From Streptomyces gardneri (lineage in GTDB: Bacteria; Actinomycetota; Actinomycetes; Streptomycetales; Streptomycetaceae): DNA of 64,000 nt. The translations under genes and the position numbers were made by a program. Shown here in pieces: positions 1-8,388 of this stretch; position 1 is the first letter of the stretch; every line of letters starts with the position of its first letter. Under the pieces are notes generated by a model. That model was not told the origin of the DNA. It did not search any database and saw nothing but the letters and a program-made list of their open reading frames with translations. The DNA lies in NCBI RefSeq assembly GCF_006539185.1, contig NZ_BJMN01000026.1, positions 1-64,000 on the forward strand, given 5' to 3'.

Positions 1-11
1 AGGCTTCGTTC

Positions 12-659
12 ATGCGATACGACTTGGTCATCTTCGACAATGACGGTGTGCTCGTGGACAGCGAGCCGATTTCCAATACGCTCCTCGCCGGCTATCTGAC
101 GGAGCTCGGGCATCCGACCTCGTACGAGGAGTCCGTGCGCGACTACATGGGGTCCGCCATGCACCGCATTCACGAGCTGGTCGAGGAGCGGACCGGGGAG
201 CGGTTGCCCGCGGACTTCGACGAGACGTTCCACGCACGGGTCTTCGCGGCTTTCGAGCGGGAGCTGGAGGCCGTGCGCGGGGCCGCGGAGGTGCTGAAGG
301 GACTGGCCGAGGCGGGCGTTCCGTACTGTGTGGCCTCGTCGGGGAGCCATGAGCGGATTCGGGTGGGGCATCGGAAGACCCGGCTCGACGCGTGGTTCCG
401 GGACGAGAACGTCTTCAGCGCCGAGGACGTCGGGCGGGGCAAGCCGGAGCCGGACCTGTTCCTGTACGCCGCCGCCCGGATGGGGGTCGCTCCGGAGCGG
501 TGTGTGGTCGTCGAGGACAGCCGGCTCGGGGTCCAGGCCGCCGTCGCGGCCGGGATGGACGTGTACGGGTTCACGGCGATGACGCCCCAGGAGAAGCTCG
601 CCGGGGCCACCGGGTTCTTCGGGGCGATGGGCGAGCTGCCTGCGACATTGGGTCTGTGA
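12..659 (+). CDS. HAD-superfamily hydrolase (phosphoglycolate phosphatase-like)
   Basis: A cytosolic 215-residue HAD hydrolase of the beta-phosphoglucomutase/phosphoglycolate phosphatase type. Motif I (FDNDGVLVDSE) is near residue 8, the cap lies at about residues 20-85, the Ser motif II (VASSGS) is near 108, the Lys motif III (GKPEPDLF) is near 143, and the acidic motif IV (VVEDSRLG) is near 165. Family members remove phosphate from small metabolites; nothing here fixes the substrate. The position after GKPEPD and the length are normal. The ATG at 12 lies so close to the window edge that its ribosome binding site may be cut off. The gene stands alone, 43 bp before the MFS transporter. Confidence 0.85.
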   Translation: MRYDLVIFDNDGVLVDSEPISNTLLAGYLTELGHPTSYEESVRDYMGSAMHRIHELVEERTGERLPADFDETFHARVFAAFERELEAVRGAAEVLKGLAEAGVPYCVASSGSHERIRVGHRKTRLDAWFRDENVFSAEDVGRGKPEPDLFLYAAARMGVAPERCVVVEDSRLGVQAAVAAGMDVYGFTAMTPQEKLAGATGFFGAMGELPATLGL

Positions 660-688
660 TCCATCTACCCATCGGTAGGTCCCGGCCC

Positions 689-694
689 TACGCT
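689..694 (+). promoter_or_regulatory. -10 element of a leaderless promoter for the MFS gene
   Basis: TACGCT ends 8 nt before the ATG at 703, and no Shine-Dalgarno sequence is present, so the transcript probably starts at or next to the start codon. Two overlapping short inverted repeats, CTACC/GGTAG (665-678) and GTAGG/CCTAC (675-691), sit on top of the element. They could be an operator. Confidence 0.4.
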
Positions 695-702
695 GTGCCG
701 CC

Positions 703-1905
703 ATGACAGATGCGCGGTTGCGGCGTGGGCGGGGATCCCTGGGGGTCAGCTTCTTCGTACAGGGGGTCACGTTCGCCCTGCTCGTGACCCGAATACCGGG
801 GATCCAGGACCGGTACGGGATCTCGGACGCGCTGCTGCCGGCGTTCCTCGCCGCGGTGCCGATCCTGGCCGGTGTGGCGAGCGTGACGACCGAGAAGGTC
901 GTCGCCCGGGTCGGGGCCGCGGTGGTGCTGCGGTGGGCGCAACCCGTGGTCCTGCTCGCGCTCCTGGGGGTGGGGGCCGGGACGGAGTTGTGGGAGGCGG
1001 CGGTCGCCCTCGGGCTCTTCGGGCTCGCGGTGGGTGCCTTGGACGCCTCCATGAACATGCTGGGGGTGAACCTTCAGCGGGCGTACGGGCGGAGCATCAT
1101 GCTCGGTTTCCACGCCTCGTACAGCCTCGGTGGGATCGTGGGTGCCTCGCTGGCCTGGGTGGGGGCGCACTGGCACCTGTCGCTTTTCGTGTCGTACCTG
1201 CCGGTCGTCGTGGTGTTGCTGCCGGCGGCTCTCGTGGGCAGTCGGTGGTACGGGGCCGGGGAGCACCGGACGGTGAAGGGTGAGGCGGGCGAGAGCCGGG
1301 GGAGTGGGGTCGCCTTCGCGCTGCTGCTGCCGCTCTGTCTCGTCATGACCTTCGCGTACATAGGGGACTCCACCGTCTCCAACTGGAGTGCCAAGTACCT
1401 CCAGGACGTGCTCGGCAGTTCGGAGGAGGTGGCGACCGTGCCGTACAACGCGTACATGGTGACGACGCTCCTCGGGCGGGCCGTGGGCGATCTCGGGGTG
1501 CGGAGGCTCGGGGCGGTGGCGGTCGTCCGGTGCGGGGCGGTGCTCGCTGCACTGGGGTTCGCTGTGGTCGCGGTCGCGCCGGGTGCGTGGGTGGGGATCG
1601 CCGGGTTCACTGTGCTGGGGTTCGGGCTGAGCGTGATCGTGCCGCAGACGTTCGCCGCCGCGGGGCGGTTGTTCCCCGGGGCGAGCGACGCGGCGGTCGC
1701 GCGGCTCAACGTCTTCAACTACGTCGGGTTCCTGATCGGGTCGCCGTTGGTGGGGGCGCTGGGGGACGCGTTGAGTTACCGGGGGGCGATGCTGGTGCCG
1801 ATGGTGCTGGTCCTGGTGACGGTGGTGTACGCCACGTCGTTCGGTTCGAGAGAGGCCCGATACGGTGGCGGTCATGAGCGGCCGCGCACTGTTGATGTGG
1901 GATGA
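703..1905 (+). CDS. MFS transporter
   Basis: A 400-residue integral membrane protein with about twelve hydrophobic helices, the usual size of a major facilitator. The sequence from residue 9 (GSLGVSFFVQGVTFALLVTRIPGIQDRYGISD) resembles the drug/sugar MFS branch that includes YbjJ-like proteins. A basic, glycine-rich loop in the middle (about residues 180-200) separates the two six-helix halves. The substrate cannot be read from the sequence. It probably uses a leaderless promoter (TACGCT at 689-694). Its last 32 bp overlap the start of acuC, so the two genes may be expressed together. Confidence 0.85.
   Translation: MTDARLRRGRGSLGVSFFVQGVTFALLVTRIPGIQDRYGISDALLPAFLAAVPILAGVASVTTEKVVARVGAAVVLRWAQPVVLLALLGVGAGTELWEAAVALGLFGLAVGALDASMNMLGVNLQRAYGRSIMLGFHASYSLGGIVGASLAWVGAHWHLSLFVSYLPVVVVLLPAALVGSRWYGAGEHRTVKGEAGESRGSGVAFALLLPLCLVMTFAYIGDSTVSNWSAKYLQDVLGSSEEVATVPYNAYMVTTLLGRAVGDLGVRRLGAVAVVRCGAVLAALGFAVVAVAPGAWVGIAGFTVLGFGLSVIVPQTFAAAGRLFPGASDAAVARLNVFNYVGFLIGSPLVGALGDALSYRGAMLVPMVLVLVTVVYATSFGSREARYGGGHERPRTVDVG
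1861..1866 (+). promoter_or_regulatory. -10 element (TACGGT) inside the MFS gene, for acuC
   Basis: TACGGT lies 7 nt upstream of the ATG at 1874, with no ribosome binding site. This spacing is typical of leaderless Streptomyces transcripts. The element sits in the last codons of the MFS gene. Confidence 0.4.
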
Positions 1906-3049
1906 AGCTGTCACGCAGTACGACTTCGGGTCCGAGCATCCGATGGATCCGGTACGGCTCGCGCTGACGATGTCGCTGGTGCGGGCCTTCGGGCTCGACC
2001 GGGCGGTGGACGTGGTGGCGGCGAAGCCGGCCGGGGAGTCGACGCTGCGTCTTGTGCACCGTGAGGACTATGTGGCGGCGGTACGGGCGGCGTCGGTGGA
2101 CCCGCGCCATGCCGACCAGGCGTACGGGATCGGGACGGTCGACGATCCGGCGTTCGCCGGGATGCACGAGGTGTCGGCGCTGATCGCAGGGCAGTCGGTC
2201 GCCGCGGCGGAGGCGGTGTGGCGCGGGGAGGCCGCGCACGCGGTGAACTTCGCGGGCGGGCTGCACCACGCGATGCCGGGGAGTGCGTCGGGGTTCTGTA
2301 TCTACAACGACGCGTCGCTGGCCATCGCCCGGCTCCTTGAGCTGGGGGCCGAGCGGGTCGCGTACGTGGATGTGGACGTGCACCACGGCGACGGGGTGCA
2401 GGCGGCGTTCTGGGAGGATCCGCGGGTCCTGACGATCTCGCTGCACGAGCATCCGCGGACGTTGTTCCCGCAGACCGGGTGGCCGGAGGAGACGGGTGCG
2501 GCCGGGCCGGGTGAGGGCGGGGCCGTGAACGTGGCGCTGCCGGCCGGTACGGGGGACGCGGGGTGGCTGCGGGCCTTCCACGCGGTGGTGCCGGAGCTGA
2601 TCGCGGACTTCCGGCCGCAGGTGATCGTGACGCAGCACGGGGCGGACACGCACTTCGAGGATCCGTTGGCCCATCTGGCGGTGTCGCTGGACGCTCAGCG
2701 GGCCGTGCAGGAGGCCTGTCATCAGCTTGCGCACGAGTATGCCGAGGGGCGCTGGCTCGCGCTCGGCGGTGGCGGGTACGCGGTGGTCGACGTGGTGCCG
2801 CGGTCGTGGACGCATCTGGTGGGGATCGCCGCGCATGCCCCGGTGGAGCCGGAGTCCGTGATCCCGTCGTCCTGGCGGGACGAGGTGTACGCGCGGACCC
2901 GGCAGTTGGGGCCTGCGCGGATGACGGACGGGCGGTGGCCGGTGGAGTTCCGGGACTGGGCCGCGGGGTACGACCCGGCGGACCGGCTGGACCAGGCGGT
3001 GCTCGCGACCCGGAAGGCTGCCTTCCCGCTGCGGGGGCTGCTTCCCTAG
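1874..3049 (+). CDS. acuC: acetoin utilization deacetylase AcuC
   Basis: A 391-residue class I-like histone deacetylase fold protein. The active site is intact: the His-His pair in GGLHHAMPG near residue 132, the metal-binding Asp and His in DVDVHHGDGVQ near 170-180, and the second ligand Asp in QHGADTHFEDPL near 256. In Bacillus AcuC deacetylates acetyl-CoA synthetase; the same role is likely here, though other acetyl-lysine proteins are possible. I prefer the ATG at 1874 to the in-frame GTG at 1865, because a TACGGT -10 element lies 7 nt before the ATG and would not leave room for the GTG. It overlaps the MFS gene by 32 bp. Confidence 0.88.
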   Translation: MSGRALLMWDEAVTQYDFGSEHPMDPVRLALTMSLVRAFGLDRAVDVVAAKPAGESTLRLVHREDYVAAVRAASVDPRHADQAYGIGTVDDPAFAGMHEVSALIAGQSVAAAEAVWRGEAAHAVNFAGGLHHAMPGSASGFCIYNDASLAIARLLELGAERVAYVDVDVHHGDGVQAAFWEDPRVLTISLHEHPRTLFPQTGWPEETGAAGPGEGGAVNVALPAGTGDAGWLRAFHAVVPELIADFRPQVIVTQHGADTHFEDPLAHLAVSLDAQRAVQEACHQLAHEYAEGRWLALGGGGYAVVDVVPRSWTHLVGIAAHAPVEPESVIPSSWRDEVYARTRQLGPARMTDGRWPVEFRDWAAGYDPADRLDQAVLATRKAAFPLRGLLP

Positions 3050-3135
3050 GGGGTGGCTTGTCGTCGTTACGCCGACTGTGCGCTGTCCCGGGGGTTTCGG
3101 CTCCGGGGGCGGCGTGTTCCGGCAGCATCGGGAGG

Positions 3136-3951
3136 GTGTTGAGTACCGGGGCGCTGCGGGCGCATCTTTTGGCGGCGGGGTTGGCGGGGACGGTGGCGAC
3201 GTCGCGGGAGGAGAGTCTGCGGAGCTATCGGCTCTTCGCCGCGCGTGATCCGCGGGTGCTGCTGGGGCTCGATCCCGCCTGGGGGTGGGACGAGGCCGAT
3301 CTGCTGCGGTTGATGGCCGACAAGTGCGGGGTGTCGGGGGACCCGGAGCACCGGTCGGGGCCGGACGTCATCGATCCCGAGCGGACGCTGAGAGGGCTCG
3401 ACGCCTTCGCGGCGAGGCTGGGGGCGGCGGCCGCGCGACGGGTTCCGGTGCTGCTCGGGACGGGGCATCCGCATCGTCTGCTCGGTTTCTACGTCGCGCT
3501 TGCAGACGCTTTGTCGGCGGCGGGATGTCTTGTCCTCACCCCGGCGCAGGGGCGATGTGTCGACATAACGACCCGGTTCGGCGTACGTACGTACCTCCTC
3601 GACTACGTACGGGGGGTCGCGCTGGTGCGTGAGCCCGGGCTGTCGGGGGATGGCCGTGAGCCGGGGGCGCACTCGCACTCCGCGCTGCCGGTTAGGGCCG
3701 CGCTCGAAAGCGCGGCCGAGGGCGGCGGACCGCTGCCCGAGCTGGTGGTCGGGGACCACGGATGGGTCTGCGGTGCAGGTCAGCTGGGTATCGAGGCCAT
3801 CGGTCTTGCCGATACGGATGATCCGGCGCTGTTCGTCGGTGAGGCGGAGGGGCAGGTGTCGGTGGCCGTTCCGCTTGATGACGGCGTGCGCTCCGACTAC
3901 TACCGTCCGCTCACACGCTATGTACTCAATCGAGCGTGTCTGTCACGGTAA
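3136..3951 (+). CDS. phosphatase-like protein (conserved in Streptomyces)
   Basis: A soluble 271-residue protein that in related genomes carries a general phosphatase label. I can see only weak support for that: a conserved block VLLGTGHPHRLLGFY near residue 110 and an acidic, His-containing block ELVVGDHGWVCGAGQLG near residue 205. The C-terminus (VPLDDGVRSDYYRPLTRYVLNRACLS) is strongly conserved as I recall it. I chose the GTG at 3136 because the family begins at this point (V/M-L-S/T-T-G-A-L-R-A-H). A GGAGGG sequence abuts it with almost no spacing, so initiation is unusual. It lies between acuC and bdtA on the same strand. No substrate can be inferred. Confidence 0.6.
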   Translation: MLSTGALRAHLLAAGLAGTVATSREESLRSYRLFAARDPRVLLGLDPAWGWDEADLLRLMADKCGVSGDPEHRSGPDVIDPERTLRGLDAFAARLGAAAARRVPVLLGTGHPHRLLGFYVALADALSAAGCLVLTPAQGRCVDITTRFGVRTYLLDYVRGVALVREPGLSGDGREPGAHSHSALPVRAALESAAEGGGPLPELVVGDHGWVCGAGQLGIEAIGLADTDDPALFVGEAEGQVSVAVPLDDGVRSDYYRPLTRYVLNRACLSR

Positions 3952-4078
3952 ACGGCCGATGGCAGCTCCTCTTCCCCACTCGTACCACCCGCCCCTAGTC
4001 TGGCGAGTGAGCGCTCGGCGACGAAGAGTCACCGGAGGGGAAGCCGGTGGGCGTCGCGGCGGAAGGTACAGGTGGGTC

Positions 4079-4288
4079 ATGGCTGCTGGCGAGCGACCTC
4101 TCAACGAGGTCAAGTTTCTGACCGTGGCGGAAGTCGCCTCGGTGATGCGCGTGTCGAAGATGACCGTGTACCGCTTGGTGCACAGCGGTCATCTGCCGGC
4201 GATCCGGGTGGGCAGGTCCTTCCGGGTGCCGGAACAGGCGGTTCACGAGTACCTGAGGGAGTCCTTCGTGGGGGTGGGGACCGCGTAG
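4079..4288 (+). CDS. bdtA: excisionase-fold DNA-binding protein BdtA (BldD target)
   Basis: A 69-residue protein made almost wholly of an excisionase/MerR-like helix-turn-helix. LTVAEVASVMRVSKMTVYRLVHSGHLPAIRVGRSFRVPEQ spans about residues 14-53, with the wing around RVGRSFRVP. It matches my memory of S. coelicolor BdtA, a direct target of the developmental repressor BldD, and the nearby bldN supports that. A possible -10 (TAGTCT, 3996-4001) lies about 80 nt upstream, and the predicted start region carries the palindrome GAGCGCTC (4010-4017). I could not match a full BldD consensus there. It probably binds DNA as a small regulator; its own targets are unknown to me. Confidence 0.75.
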   Translation: MAAGERPLNEVKFLTVAEVASVMRVSKMTVYRLVHSGHLPAIRVGRSFRVPEQAVHEYLRESFVGVGTA

Positions 4289-4335
4289 CGAGCGCGCGGC
4301 CGGTATCGCCGGGAAAGTCGCGTACGGCCCTCGGA

Positions 4336-4365
4336 TTACAAGCGTGGTGCTCGGGACGGTAGGCT
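4336..4365 (+). promoter_or_regulatory. vegetative-type promoter for the bS22 gene
   Basis: TTACAA (4336-4341) and TAGGCT (4360-4365) are separated by 18 bp, a reasonable HrdB-type promoter. Transcription would start near 4372 and give a leader of about 80 nt. Confidence 0.5.
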
Positions 4366-4405
4366 AGGCCGACGTAGGTCGTGTGGGCCCAGACGCCCCG
4401 CACCG

Positions 4406-4427
4406 ATCCCCGCCGGGAGGCGGGGAT
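4406..4427 (+). promoter_or_regulatory. stem-loop in the bS22 5' leader
   Basis: ATCCCCGCC and GGCGGGGAT pair perfectly over 9 bp with a GGGA tetraloop, ending 26 nt before the bS22 start codon and just ahead of its GAGGG ribosome binding site. It is not followed by a T run, so a terminator is less likely than a translational control or stability element. Confidence 0.5.
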
Positions 4428-4453
4428 GTTCCGAGAAGTGAGCGAGGGTAGTC

Positions 4454-4552
4454 GTGGGCTCTGTTATCAAGAAGCGGCGCAAGCGGATGGCGAAGAAGAA
4501 GCACCGCAAGCTGCTTAAGCGCACGCGCGTTCAGCGTCGCAACAAGAAGTAA
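4454..4552 (+). CDS. 30S ribosomal protein bS22 (AURKAIP1/COX24 domain)
   Basis: A 32-residue protein, more than half Lys/Arg, beginning M-G-S-V-I-K-K-R-R-K-R-M. This is the actinobacterial bS22 / AURKAIP1-COX24-domain family, found in mycobacterial ribosome structures near the decoding centre of the small subunit. The GTG start at 4454 follows GAGGG at 4444-4448 with normal spacing. The gene has its own promoter and a strong terminator and so is probably monocistronic. It is easily missed by gene finders because of its size. Confidence 0.85.
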   Translation: MGSVIKKRRKRMAKKKHRKLLKRTRVQRRNKK

Positions 4553-4584
4553 GGCGACAGCTGCATCGCAGCGTTCAGTGCGTC

Positions 4585-4624
4585 AGGCGTGGCCCTTCAC
4601 CGTTCGCGGTGGAGGGCCACGCCT
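4585..4624 (+). terminator. intrinsic terminator after bS22
   Basis: An 18-bp stem with one G-U pair and a TTCG tetraloop (loop 4603-4606), followed by TTATT. It lies 32 bp after the bS22 stop and before the SDR promoter. Confidence 0.85.
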
Positions 4625-4690
4625 TATTCGCGCCGAAATCCGGAGGCGCTACGGTGGCGACCAACGGAAGACGGACGGAAGGCGCTGATC

Positions 4691-5749
4691 TTGGGCAGGG
4701 TCGTGCTCGTCACCGGTGCCGCCCGGCACCTCGGGGGCCGTTTCGTACGGCGGATCCAGCGGGACCCGGAAGTGGAGCGGGTGATCGCGGTGGACGCGGT
4801 CGACCCGGCGCACCAGCTCGGCGCGGCCGAGTTCGTCCGGGCGGACATCCGCCGGCCGGCCATCGCGAAGGTCCTCGCCGAGCACGAGGTCGACACGGTC
4901 GTCCACATGGACGTCACCGGTACGGCGCTCGGCGCCGGCGGCCGTACGTCGGTCAAGGAGACCAACGTCATCGGCACCATGCAGCTCCTGGGGGCCTGCC
5001 AGAAGTCGCCGCGGATCCAGCGGCTCGTGATCAAGTCGAGTACGAGCGTCTACGGCTCCGCACCGCGCGACCCGGCGGTCTTCACCGAGACCACGGCGGC
5101 GAAGTCGCTGCCCAGCGGGGGCTTCGCCAAGGACGCCGTCGAGGTCGAGGGGTACGTGCGGGGCTTTGCCCGGCGCCGGCCCGACGTGGCCGTGTGCGTG
5201 CTGCGCTTCGCGAACATCCTCGGGCCGCGGGTGGACTCGCCGCTGGCCGAGTACCTGTCGCTGCCGGTCATGCCGACCGTCCTCGGCTACGACCCGAGGC
5301 TTCAGTTCGTCCACGAGGACGACGTGATCGACGTCCTGCGCCTGGCGGCGCACGAGCCCCGCAGGGCCACCCTGAACAGCGGCACGTTCAACGTGGCCGG
5401 GGACGGGGTGCTGCTGCTCTCGCAGTGCGCTCGGCGGCTCGGACGGCCGACCGTCCCGGTGCTGCTGCCCGCGGTCACCTGGGTGGGGACGGCGCTGCGC
5501 ACGGTCGGGATCACCGACTTCGCACCCGAGCAGATCCGGCTGCTCACCCACGGCCGGGTCGTCTCGACGGTGCAGATGCGCGAGGTCCTCGGGTTCTCGC
5601 CGCGCTACACGACAGCGGAGACCTTCGCGGACTTCGCGGGCAGCAGGGGGCCGGGCCTTCTGCCGCCGGAGATGCTGGCCGGGGCGGTGGACCGGCTCGC
5701 CGGCCGGCTCGCCCCGGCTGCCACCGACTCACTTCACCACGGCGCCTGA
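4691..5749 (+). CDS. NAD-dependent epimerase/SDR-family protein
   Basis: A 352-residue extended-SDR protein. The Rossmann motif (VVLVTGAARHLGG) starts at residue 4, and a conserved acidic strand end (IAVDAVDPA) follows near residue 30. The start is the TTG at 4691: GGAAGG (4677-4682) is 8 nt upstream, a TACGGT -10 element (4650-4655) precedes that, and the next upstream frame would run through the bS22 terminator. The usual catalytic Tyr-x-x-x-Lys is not visible where expected; the region after SVYGSAPRDP reads GGFAKDAVEVEGY instead. The protein may bind nucleotide without normal epimerase chemistry. It is followed 15 bp later by the acyltransferase gene, so a role in lipid or envelope metabolism is possible. 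Confidence 0.78.
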   Translation: MGRVVLVTGAARHLGGRFVRRIQRDPEVERVIAVDAVDPAHQLGAAEFVRADIRRPAIAKVLAEHEVDTVVHMDVTGTALGAGGRTSVKETNVIGTMQLLGACQKSPRIQRLVIKSSTSVYGSAPRDPAVFTETTAAKSLPSGGFAKDAVEVEGYVRGFARRRPDVAVCVLRFANILGPRVDSPLAEYLSLPVMPTVLGYDPRLQFVHEDDVIDVLRLAAHEPRRATLNSGTFNVAGDGVLLLSQCARRLGRPTVPVLLPAVTWVGTALRTVGITDFAPEQIRLLTHGRVVSTVQMREVLGFSPRYTTAETFADFAGSRGPGLLPPEMLAGAVDRLAGRLAPAATDSLHHGA

Positions 5750-5764
5750 GGGGACCGGACAGCG

Positions 5765-6841
5765 ATGGCGGACGCCAAGGTCATTCCGTTCGACGACGAC
5801 CGTTCGCGGGCCCGTCGTCGGCCCAGCAGGGCCGACGGGGAGGCGGCGGCCGTAAGAGCCCTGCCCGGGGCGCAGCAGAGCCCTCAGGAGCCGGAGGGGG
5901 CCGGGGAGGGGCCGGCCGACACAGAGGCGGGGAGCGGACGCGTCGCCGAGACCGGTGCAGGTGTGGAGGCCGGGAGTCGTGCCGGGGCCGTGTCGGGTGC
6001 CGGGGGCTGGGAGCGGCGGCTCGCGGGCGGGCTCGCGTTCCTGCGGCGGCGGATCACCGGCGATTACGAGGTCGACGAGTTCGGCTACGACGAGGAGCTC
6101 ACCGACCAGGTCCTGATGTCGCTGCTGCGCCCGCTGTACGAGAAGTACTTCCGGGTCGAGGTGAAGGGCATCGAGAACATCCCCGACAAGGGCGGGGCCC
6201 TGATCGTCGCCAACCACTCGGGGACCCTGCCGCTGGACGGGCTGATGATGCAGGTCGCCGTCCACGACCAGCACCCGGCGGGGCGGCACCTGCGGCTGCT
6301 CGCCGCGGATCTGGTCTTCGTCCTGCCGGTGGTCAACGAGCTCGCGCGGAAGGCGGGGCACACCCTGGCCTGCGCGGAGGACGCGGAGCGGCTGCTGCGG
6401 GCCGGCGAGATCGTCGGCGTGATGCCGGAGGGCTTCAAGGGCATCGGGAAGCCGTTCTCGGAGCGGTACAAGCTCCAGCGCTTCGGGCGGGGTGGTTTCG
6501 TCTCGACGGCGCTGCGGGCGGGGGTGCCGATCGTGCCCTGCTCGATCGTGGGGGCCGAGGAGATCTACCCGATGGTCGGGAACGCCAAGACGCTGGCGAG
6601 GGTGCTCGGCGTCCCGTACGTCCCGATCACCCCGACCTTCCCGTGGCTGGGGCCGCTCGGGGCGCTGCCGCTGCCGACGAAGTGGACCATCCAGTTCGGG
6701 GAGCCGATTCCGACGGACGGGTACGCGCCGGAGGCGGCGGAGGACCCGATGCTGATGTTCAACCTGACGGACCAGGTCAGGGAGCAGATACAGCACACGC
6801 TCTACAAGTTGCTGGTGCAGCGGCGGTCGGTGTTCTTCTGA
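5765..6841 (+). CDS. lysophospholipid acyltransferase family protein
   Basis: A 358-residue protein. Residues 1-85 are charged and low-complexity, rich in Ala, Gly, Glu and Arg. The rest is a PlsC/DAGAT-like acyltransferase domain: the catalytic-type block ANHSGTLPLDG near residue 148, the glycerol-phosphate-type block MPEGFKGIGKPF near 220, and a proline-rich region further on (YVPITPTFPWLGPLG). It probably esterifies a lysophospholipid or related acceptor at the membrane. It forms an operon with the preceding SDR (15-bp gap) and faces rsbN across a terminator. The unusual N-terminal extension may be a docking or regulatory tail. Confidence 0.82.
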   Translation: MADAKVIPFDDDRSRARRRPSRADGEAAAVRALPGAQQSPQEPEGAGEGPADTEAGSGRVAETGAGVEAGSRAGAVSGAGGWERRLAGGLAFLRRRITGDYEVDEFGYDEELTDQVLMSLLRPLYEKYFRVEVKGIENIPDKGGALIVANHSGTLPLDGLMMQVAVHDQHPAGRHLRLLAADLVFVLPVVNELARKAGHTLACAEDAERLLRAGEIVGVMPEGFKGIGKPFSERYKLQRFGRGGFVSTALRAGVPIVPCSIVGAEEIYPMVGNAKTLARVLGVPYVPITPTFPWLGPLGALPLPTKWTIQFGEPIPTDGYAPEAAEDPMLMFNLTDQVREQIQHTLYKLLVQRRSVFF

Positions 6842-6953
6842 CGGTGCGGCCGGCCGCCGGGATCGCCCGCCCGACGGAAGGAGTCCGGAGCAGCCTTCCG
6901 AAGCCCGTGAGGCCCCCTGGGGCCGAGCGGTGCGAGGGAGGCGTGAGGAAGGA

Positions 6954-6990
6954 GAGAAGGGGCGCCCCCGTCCGTGGGGCGCCCCTTCTC
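6954..6990. terminator. bidirectional terminator between acyltransferase and rsbN
   Basis: A perfect 15-bp stem (GAGAAGGGGCGCCCC and its complement) with a 7-nt loop. It can stop transcripts from both convergent genes. Confidence 0.85.
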
Positions 6991-6995
6991 CCTTG

Positions 6996-8258
6996 TTAGC
7001 GAGCGTCCTCGCTGTCGATGCCGAGGCCTGGAAGCAGGCCCGGCAGGAGTGGCGGAAGGGTCACGTCCTCCGGCACGTCGGGGGGTGCCGGGGTCGTGGG
7101 TGAGGGTGCCGTCGGCGGGCCGGTCGGGGAAGGCGGCTGGAGTAGCCCCCCGGTGTTGCCGCCGAGGAGACCGTCGTCCTCCGGGGAGGTGGTGCTGCCG
7201 CTGTCCGTGCTCGCGCTGGTGCTCGTACCGGTGCTCGGGGTGGGACCGGTCGGGCGGGGCGGGGCGGAGGAGCTGCCTGTGGGCGACGCCTCCTGGGTGG
7301 ACGGCGGACGCTGGGCGTCCGGTTGCCGGGTGTCCTGCGGGGTGCTGGTCCGGCTGCTCGGGCGCTCGGTGGTGATGCTCTCCTTCTCCAGGGTGCGGGG
7401 AAGCACCGACTGGAGCGGCTCCACCTCTTCGTCCATGGCGTCGAAGACCCCGGTCACCTCGCTGCCGACGTCCGCGAGCTGCACGGGGAGTCGGTCGCGG
7501 AGGCCGTTCCAGGTGTCCCGGTGGGCCTGGGCGAAGGAGTTGAGCCGGGCCATCGGGCCGATCTCGCCGTCCTGTTCGTACGCCTCGCGGAGCAGGCGGT
7601 GGCCTTCGCTGGCGTCGTGCTTCATTCCGCCCAGGACACGGCGGATCTCGGTGAGCGACTCGTGGTCGAGGTCGCCCGAGCGGCCTCGCTCCATGAGTCT
7701 GCGGGCCTCGCTGAGCCGGGTGGACGCCTGGTCGAGGTAGATGCCGCCGCGGTCCGCGGCGTCGTCCGCCATGCCGAGCTTGATGTCCTCCATGCCCCGC
7801 TTGAGCCCGTACAGCGAGTCACCTGGGAGGGCGTCCGAGCTGGCTGCGGCCACTCCGCCGAAGGCTCCCGCGGCCACACCGACCGTGAGGCCGCCGGCCG
7901 CGAGGCCCTTGGACCAGCGGGAGCGTGGGCGGAGTTTGCGGAGCGGGGAGGCCCGGTGGGCTCCCTTGCCGCCCGGGGCCCGTTGCTCCGGGACCGTTGG
8001 TCCCGCTGCCGCGCTCCCTTCCATGAGCATCGCTTCCATGGCGGCGACGAGCTGCGCTCGCTGCACCACCTTGACCTCGGGGTCCAGCTGTGGCTTCGGC
8101 AGTTCGCCGAGGCCGTTCGCCAGGGCCAACAGCCGTCCATGCTCGGCCGGTTCGGCCGGAGCATCGGGCTGTTCGGCTGCCGCGCCCTCGGCCGCCCGGT
8201 CCTCCAGGGCCTGGGCGAAGGCGTTCGCCCGCCGGTGCGCCGATACGTTCGCGATCAC
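6996..8258 (-). CDS. rsbN: anti-sigma factor RsbN (controls BldN)
   Basis: A 420-residue single-pass membrane protein. The first 110 residues (IANVSAHRRANAFAQALED and onward) form the cytoplasmic sigma-binding part. One transmembrane helix lies at about 119-139 (LAAGGLTVGVAAGAFGGVAAA). Outside the cell there is a DUF5667-type domain (SDALPGDSLYGLKRGMEDI) and then a long Pro/Thr/Ser-rich tail. RsbN is the known partner that holds the sigma factor BldN inactive at the membrane in Streptomyces. I prefer the GTG at 8258, because GGAGG lies 8 nt upstream; the longer frame starting at 8267 would overlap that site. It lies downstream of bldN with its own BldN-type promoter, suggesting a feedback loop. 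Confidence 0.88.
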   Translation of the reverse strand: MIANVSAHRRANAFAQALEDRAAEGAAAEQPDAPAEPAEHGRLLALANGLGELPKPQLDPEVKVVQRAQLVAAMEAMLMEGSAAAGPTVPEQRAPGGKGAHRASPLRKLRPRSRWSKGLAAGGLTVGVAAGAFGGVAAASSDALPGDSLYGLKRGMEDIKLGMADDAADRGGIYLDQASTRLSEARRLMERGRSGDLDHESLTEIRRVLGGMKHDASEGHRLLREAYEQDGEIGPMARLNSFAQAHRDTWNGLRDRLPVQLADVGSEVTGVFDAMDEEVEPLQSVLPRTLEKESITTERPSSRTSTPQDTRQPDAQRPPSTQEASPTGSSSAPPRPTGPTPSTGTSTSASTDSGSTTSPEDDGLLGGNTGGLLQPPSPTGPPTAPSPTTPAPPDVPEDVTLPPLLPGLLPGLGIDSEDAR

Positions 8259-8388
8259 TGGCGGCACCTCCTCTCGTCATGACGGTCGACTCCCCGGGGT
8301 GTCCGGAAGGTTGCACACCTTGAACGCATCCACACGAACGAGTGAGTGGCTGCGGGCATGGCGTGACCACAGGGAGCCTGCATTCCGC

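Noticed and set aside
4609..6999. A 796-codon open frame over the SDR and acyltransferase genes
   Set aside because: It is Arg/Gly/Ala-rich with no domain and lies in another frame of two well-supported genes; GC-rich DNA makes such frames common.
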